This document shows, in pieces, positions 57,997 through 64,000 of a stretch of 64,000 bases of DNA. The notes beneath the pieces were generated by a model. The model worked only from the letters and a program-made list of their open reading frames with translations. It did not search any database and had not been told where the DNA came from. A program made the position numbers and the translations under genes. The DNA is from Omphalotus guepiniiformis (taxonomy: Eukaryota; Basidiomycota; Agaricomycetes; Agaricales; Omphalotaceae): assembly GCA_028554645.1 (NCBI GenBank), contig JAQOOI010000080.1:806001-870000 (forward strand). The letters are read 5' to 3'. The first letter of the stretch is position 1, and each line of letters starts with the position of its first letter.

Positions 57997-59751
57997 ATGC
58001 CCCGCGTCTCAAAATCTTCAGGAAAGTCAAGACATGACCCATTGCTTGTGCAATTAGATGAGGATGAGCTTGAAGCAAGATATGGTCGGATCTCTCAGCC
58101 GAACAAGCGGAAAAAGGCGAACAGAAATGCTGTAGAGGAGGAAGATTCGGAGGTACTTCGCCCTGATCATGGTCGCTTTTCCCCGATGCTGTAAACGTCC
58201 TATGAAAGGTTATATTGGATCCAAAAACATCCAGGCGAATTTTCGAGTTGGCTAAAATTCAGCAAGACGAAATCGATGCTCTAGAAGACGATGGCGATGA
58301 TGAAGCTTCTACGCAGTTGGCACAAGCAAGGGTCATGGCTGGAGAAGACGATGAAGGCTCAGAGGATGAGGATGAGGATGAAGAAGAGGATGTAGAGGAG
58401 GTTTTTGTAGGTTACTTTAGTCCCAGCCGGCCCTATAAGACCTAACGAAATGATTGCAGGAAATAGATTCAGGCGACTTGGAGACATTAGATGCCCTACT
58501 TCCTCACAACTCTGGAGAAAGGAAAACTCTTGCAGATATCATATTTGCGAAACTTGATAATCCAACCTCCAATGCTGCCGTAATACAAAAAATCCAGCAA
58601 GGTAATAAGTTTGCTTACCAGACACTCAGTAGCCTGCGTTACTCACCGCAACAATCGTCAGATCGCTCAAAACCTGACCCAGCGCTTGGCCTCGATCCCA
58701 AGGTAGTAGAGGCATACACAAAGTATGCATTCATATACATCGAATTATTGGTCCCGATCATGAACATTGCATGGCACAATTCTTTAGATTAGGCCTATTT
58801 CTTCAAAAGTACAAATCTGGATCTCTTCCAAAACTCTTCAAAATAATACCGACTCTTCCTGCTTGGGCACGTATACTTGCGCTCACACAACCCGAAAACT
58901 GGTCACCTCATGCCTGCAGAGCCGCAACCAGAATATTCATATCTACGATGAAACCCCCGCAAGCTCAGCTATTTTTAAGTGTTGTGCTCCTTGACGCGGT
59001 TCAAGAAGATATCCAACAGAACAAGAAGCTGAATGTACAGTATTACGAGGCTCTAAAACGAGCTCTTTACAAACCGGGAGCCTTCTTTAAGGGAATCGTA
59101 TTCCCAATGTTGGAAGTATGTCTGCAAACTATGAAGCTAGTGCTCTATTCTCATCAGAGCTTGTTCACTGCCACTTAGCAAGGATGTACACTGAAGCAAG
59201 CCGCCATTATTGCATCTATTCTGGCGCGGACCAAAGTTCCTGTTTTACATTCCTCTGCCGCGTTACTGCGAATAGCAGAGATGGATTATACCGGTACGTA
59301 TATCTAAAATCTTCTAATGGACTTAGCCAACGCGTTTTTCCCAGGTCCAAACTCGCTCTTTATCCGGGTTCTCATCGACAAAAAATATGAGCTACCCTAC
59401 AAGGTTGTAGACGCCCTCGTCTTTCACTTCATACGACTATCGAATACCTACAAAGCTAAAAATCGTGGTGAATCTGATCGCTTACCTGTTCTCTGGCATC
59501 AGAGTCTATTGGTTTTCGCTCAACGGTGAGAGAATAGCTTTTTGACCCGGGAGAATTACTAAGCTTCCTCCCCGTTATTGTCTTGTAGGTATGGATCCGA
59601 CCTTACGCCAGACCAGAAAGATGCGCTATTGGACGTCGTTCGAGCGACCCCTCATGCGCAGATTGGACCTGAGATTAGGCGAGAGTTGGTCAACTCCGTA
59701 GTACGAGGTGCTCCGCGAATGAGCAGCGACGGTGATGTAGATATGTCATGA
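57997..59751 (+). CDS. ENP1: bystin / Enp1, 40S ribosome biogenesis factor
   Basis: This nucleolar and cytoplasmic protein of the 90S and pre-40S particles is needed for 20S pre-rRNA processing and export. ATG 57997 gives MPRVSKSSGKSRHDPLLVQ. An acidic N-terminal region (DDEGSEDEDEDEEEDVEE) precedes the bystin domain: RKTLADIIFAKLDN, VVEAYTKLGLFLQKYKSGSL, PKLFKIIPTLPAWARILALT, AATRIFISTMKPPQAQLFLS, YYEALKRALYKPGAFFKGIV, LKQAAIIASILARTKVPVLH, SSAALLRIAEMDYTGPNSLF and LPVLWHQSLLVFAQRYGSDL. The tail ends DGDVDMS with TGA at 59749-59751. Introns near 58151-58208, 58409-58459, 58722-58785, 59117-59183, 59293-59344 and 59526-59588 keep the frame. About 470 residues, normal for the family. Confidence 0.95.
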
Positions 59752-60118
59752 TTGTCTACTCGGCCAATCTATTTGCTCCGTTTGTCCGAGAGCCATGTTT
59801 ACCAGGTGCCAGAGCTGTCCCTGCTGATGTTACGCCGGTGCGGAATGTAACGCTCTGTACAGTGTAAAAGAATCTTGACCATGTCCGATTGTCGGCGTCA
59901 CATGTGCAGGTGACCGAATGTTGAAGGCTTTTAGTAGCAGTGTCCGCTGCATTGTTCGCCCCTAGCAGATGACTGGAGTGTACCTCAACACGGTCCGCAT
60001 TTAAGCAGAAAATTTCCCGGTCGTCTTCTTTTTTTATTGAGGGTGGTACGAGTTCATTACTAGAAAACGCGGCAGCGTTGTTTTCTGTTTTTCTCTTGCC
60101 CTTAAGCCCACTCAACAT
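59752..60118. other. intergenic
   Basis: The 3' flank of ENP1 and promoter of the GH79 gene. A minus-strand frame across it is a shadow. tcttctttttttattga at about 60025 may be a core-promoter T-run. Confidence 0.5.
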
Positions 60119-62011
60119 ATGATGCAGCGCAAGGCCGAGTTTGTGGTGCTCACCCTATTTTTGTTACTTTCTCGTGCATTAGGCGTCGTAATTCCGACTA
60201 CTGCCCCTTCAAATGCGTCGGCCATTGATAAGTCCCAAGTCGCGGTCTCAATCGAATTTTTTGCTTGGCCTGGCTATAGCGATCTTGCCTCCACTGCTAC
60301 CTGTTTGCAGAACCTCCAGACCCTCCGCAATTCCCCTGTTGCAGTTCGAATTGGTGGAACAACACAGTAAGTAAACACTTTTCCGTCGATACTTTCTTTT
60401 AAGACAAAACTTTTAACAATCCACGTATCAGGGACCGTGCTACTTATGATGCATCGCTTATAACCGCAGTGAACTATACTGTCGCCAGTTCCGCGGACGC
60501 TCCGACGTCGCTTACATTTGGACCGTCCTTCTTTTCTCTGGCAGCTAGTTTCCTCAGAGGAGACGTGACTTTCGGCTTGAACCGTCAGCTGAACAACCAG
60601 AACAACACACTTGCAGCTGCTGTCCAAGCCAAAAATACGGTGGCTAATTTGTTTGCGATTGAACTCGGAAACGAGCCAGATCGTACGTACACTCCCCGCT
60701 TTACCCAATGTTGTGTATGAAGATTGTGATCCTGCGTCAGTATATGCATCCAGCTCTCCAATAGTACCATCTGGAGGATGGAGCTCGTCTGCAGATGCAG
60801 CAAGTGAGAAATCTTGGTTTGAAGCCATCTCACCCTCTGTAAGACTTTATTTACCTGCTTTCCTCGCCTTATTAACAATTAGATAGGTCGGGAATGTGTT
60901 TCAAGCCGCAGTGTACCTTTCGTGGCGAACTGCGGGCATGATTCCTCTTCTGGGATCAACTATCAGCACTGTGAAAAGTATCTCGGAGCATTCATATCCT
61001 CAGTCCGCCTGTAATGGGGCCAGTACGAACTTGCAAACCCTCATGAGCCACTCGTAAGTGCTCGTTCCGATTCAGCGGCTGTAAAAGATACACTCCCTTT
61101 GGATTAGAGGTATTGTCTCATACATTAGTGGCTTCAAGTCAGACGCCTCTGCTGCACATTCTGCTGGCGTACGATACTTTTTGGGGGAAACCAACTCTGG
61201 TAAGCAGCATATCTTGCGCTCGGTGTTCTTGAAGTAATGAGTACCGGTGCTATTAGCGACTTGCGGGGGAGGAGGCATCAGTCCCACTTTCGGTGCAGCT
61301 CTATGGATTGTCGACTATGTTCTACAAGGTGCTCTGAACGGGGTCGAACGAATGTACTTCCACCAAGGAACCATTGGGAACTGTGTTCGTCTAAAAGATA
61401 CTTTATATCATGGGAAACTGACTGATTCCAATTCATTTGCTAGCAATACTGTTGGTGGGGACGGTACGCAGCTAACTTGATGTTTAGTCTGAACAACTTC
61501 AAATTAGACCCTACGTTGCCTCAGATTCACCACAGGTGCTCCATTCTACGGTGCATTCTTTGTTTCACAGTTCCTGGGTACCGATGGGGCAAAGTTGCAA
61601 ATGTTGGATGACGGGACGGGAGCTGTTGCAACCTATGTGCTGTATAACTCCAACAACGCACCTGTGCGGCTCTTGGTGTACAATTCCAACTATTACGATG
61701 GTACTGGAACACGCTCGAGCACTTCCGTCTCTTTTACTGGGGGACAGCTACCGTCTAGCGGTACGAAAACGGCAGTGCGTTTGACTGCTCCAAATGCAAC
61801 ATCTAGGGTTGACCAGGGAGCTGCCGTGACAGTCGGCGGTGGCCAAACGGTAAGCCTTGTCAAGTTGCTAGGACTTCTCGCTAACTTAGCCATTTAGTTT
61901 GATGGTAATTGCAACTCCGTTGGGACACAGACAAGAGAAAATATAACTGTGAGCGGAAGCACGTTAACCGTTGCTGTTAGTGCATCAGAAGCATTGATCA
62001 TATACTTGTAA
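60119..62011 (+). CDS. secreted GH79 beta-glucuronidase
   Basis: A secreted glycoside hydrolase of family 79, which releases glucuronic (or 4-O-methylglucuronic) acid from glycans such as arabinogalactan proteins. ATG 60119 (a second at 60122) begins an N-terminal signal peptide, MMQRKAEFVVLTLFLLLSRA, with likely cleavage near LGVV. The TIM barrel starts VAVSIEFFAWPGYSDLAST, with VRIGGTTQDRATYDASL and LTFGPSFFSLAASF. The acid/base Glu lies in FAIELGNEPD and the nucleophile Glu in VRYFLGETNSATCGGGG. Next are FGAALWIVDYVLQGALNG and YFHQGTIGNC joined to QYCWWGRYA, then the C-terminal beta domain (LVYNSNYYDGTGTRS; VRLTAPNATSRVDQGA), ending EALIIYL. No GPI signal. Introns near 60367-60429, 60681-60736, 60884 and beyond; the joins near 61385-61436 and 61479-61522 were chosen to keep family wording. 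Confidence 0.88.
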
Positions 62012-62078
62012 TTTGGAACAAAGCTGGAGAGCACGCCGGTCATCGCAGTGTCTAAATTCCAGCTGTAGTACTGAAACA

Positions 62079-64000
62079 TCAATGTACATCCTTCCCTGCA
62101 CGGCCAGTGCCCTTCTTCCTATCTTTGGGAGCTGTACGAATAGCCTTCATCACATCTGTCAGACTGGGGTCTGGGGCCAACGCTTTTGAGCGATCGGATT
62201 TCTCGGCAGATTGTTTGGGTAGACCGGTAGGACCTTTGGCCTTTTTGGTAGAGGCGGTGGCAAAAACCTCGTCGATCTCGTCTTTGATCGCCATCCTCTT
62301 TCGTTTTTTGGGGGCATCAGATTGACCTGCCGACTCGAGTGCTGAGTTGGTGGAGGGAGGTGATCGCACTCCCTCTTTGACCACAGATTTTTTTGAGTGC
62401 AGCTCCTTCCATTCATCTGGCCGTCGCTGCAGAAGATACAGGTTGAGATTCCGGCTAAAAAACCTCCCGTAGTGGGAACCAGCCAAAAATTGCTCATGAG
62501 GAATGAGCGAGCGTCCAATCTTCTCCTGCCAAAGAAGAAATAAGTTTATGTTGAGGCCAGTATGGAAGTAGAGCCAACCGACCTTTAGATAAGTATCCGC
62601 GAAGGCGAACAATCGATCAGTCACCCGACTGCCTATGCGATCGTCCACCAAGAGATGGAAATTTCCGATGAAAGACAGTATGAATGACCGTTTCGCCTTG
62701 GCCGGCACCGTCGGAGAGTCAATCAGTGCGTCAAACACCCGAGAACTGGTCGCGTCGTGCGCTATGGCCAGGCGCTCCTTTATCTCGAGAGAATTCAGGC
62801 TAATGATTCAAAGCGTTAGTAGAAAGTAACTGATGATAAATTGGACAACTTGAACCTTTCAATTACAGGCATATTGTGTGATTCTGACAAATTCAGAAGA
62901 GTTTGAAGTAGAATCGACCCCTGGACATTCGTGTGAGATTGACGGTCGTAAACTCCGTTCTCTGCAGCGTTACTCCGCTCAGCTGTGGCCTCGCGAGACT
63001 TGAAACTCTGTGGAAATAAAGAAGTAATGTGAAAATGTGAAGAGCATTAGCAAGAACATGGCAGTACCTGCAGTGTCTCTAGGGACAGCACGCATGGAAC
63101 CAATAACTTCCTATCTTCTGGTGTTGTGAGATTGAAAGCCAGATACACTGCCTAGTAACTCAATACTCGAAAATGATTTGCTGCGCTATTAATGAAGAAA
63201 ACATACCTCGATCGCATTTTGCTCCGAAAAATGAAGAACTCTGGACCGATCGATCATAGCACGTAAGACGCCTGTCCTCGATGAGTCTGCAGCAGGAGCC
63301 CATTAGACACAGATTGAGAGGCAAGAATGGAAGCTCACTGATCATTTTCTCCCAACTCCCTTGCAACTCGCTATATGCATCCTCCAGTTGAACAGCATCT
63401 ATCCGATCTATCGCTTTCGCAACCACAAAGTTGGCTACCGGATGTACAGCTAATCGAGCTAGCTTTCCTTCTATGTATGCATTCCATAACAGAGAGAAAG
63501 TCACTTCAGGAGCTCGATTCAGTATGACTTCCAGAAGATGTGATGAGGTCGGATCCCGAAATAATGTGCCGAAGTAATCAGACGGCTCGATGCTCGTGTC
63601 TTCCTGAACTATAGAAGACCATTTGAACGATGCGAAGACTGAGATTAAGGAAAGGAAACCAAAACTACTTACGAGAAGCAGAGACAGCCCCACAAGAGAT
63701 TTTATCCATGAACGACTTTGGCTCGTTGGCCATATTGAGCTCTGCTTCGACATCAAGCAACACCTAAAGCAATCTGAGCTTCTCTGCGAGCGTCAGAAGT
63801 TTCGACTCACCATCAGGCAGGGACAAGCTACTTTATCTGCAGCCAAGGCTCTAACTTCATTATCTCCTAATTGCTTTCGGACGGTCTCTACTAAAGTACG
63901 TGCCGTGACCCGAAATTCACTGGGGGTTAGTCGGCCGGACCCTTCCTTTTCTTTGCCTTTGCTATCAGCAAAAACTGATTTTAAGGGTCCTTGGCGAGAC
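62079..64000 (-). CDS. NOP9: Nop9-type pumilio-repeat nucleolar protein, 3' part
   Basis: This is an RNA-binding Pumilio-repeat protein of the 90S pre-ribosome that binds near the 20S pre-rRNA cleavage site. The gene runs off the right edge, so the N-terminus is missing. From the edge inward: [20 protein letters not shown], then a Puf repeat [20 protein letters not shown] and [96 protein letters not shown], then [20 protein letters not shown]. The tail is basic ([28 protein letters not shown]), fitting nucleolar location. Stop TGA at 62079-62081. Introns include about 62530-62582, 62781-62853, 63010-63068, 63147-63206, 63285-63340, 63612-63671 and 63764-63812. Confidence 0.9.

Noticed and set aside
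60274..60828. 184-codon minus-strand open frame
   Set aside because: Antisense to conserved GH79 catalytic exons, including the Glu of GNEP.

Overview
The window is nuclear DNA of a basidiomycete fungus, most likely a mushroom-forming Agaricomycete. The genes are split by many short introns (mostly about 40-60 nt, GT..CTNAC/CTGAC..AG). The recognisable families are fungal: an Ssk1-type response regulator, a Zn2Cys6 factor, an Sst2/FlbA-type RGS protein and a GH79 beta-glucuronidase. Almost every gene had to be rebuilt across introns by eye, so exon edges are inferred from splice signals and frame continuity.

Layout. 1-5.6 kb: 3' end of an SSK1-like response regulator, then a KDM3-type JmjC histone demethylase. 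6.3-9.9 kb: a protein with a C-terminal kinase-like fold (-), divergent from RPA2 (+), the 32-kDa replication protein A subunit. 10.5-14.8 kb: a 1,391-residue Ser-rich, acidic, coiled-coil protein of unknown role (-), divergent from an isochorismatase-family hydrolase (+). 16.1-19.1 kb: a candidate 84-aa gene, then the AP-3 mu subunit. 19.4-24.6 kb: a broken unrecognised gene, an F-box protein and the Hsp90 co-chaperone STI1, all on minus. 24.7-30.5 kb: a gene-poor stretch with a small candidate gene and an unrecognised, apparently decaying multi-exon gene (28.5-29.8 kb) that carries one arm of an imperfect inverted repeat. 30.5-38.7 kb: a Zn2Cys6 transcription factor (+) and the nucleoporin NUP120/NUP160 (-). 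38.7-52.4 kb: three gene-poor blocks separated by a small hypothetical gene, a cytochrome-b5-like membrane protein and a DEP-RGS regulator of G-protein signalling. 52.4-64 kb is dense: a coiled-coil hypothetical, an alpha/beta-hydrolase-fold protein lacking its catalytic residues, UXS1, ENP1/bystin, GH79 and the 3' part of NOP9.

Most genes are independent housekeeping or signalling functions, as is usual for fungi. Two interleaved functional pairs stand out at the right end: ENP1 with NOP9 (both 40S ribosome assembly) and UXS1 with GH79 (both glucuronate chemistry). I found no convincing new multi-gene system, no CRISPR array, no rRNA and no confident tRNA. The best unexplained leads are the 28-30 kb decaying gene with its inverted repeat, the 84-aa candidate at 16.1 kb, the pseudoenzyme at 54 kb, and the 1,391-aa unknown protein.
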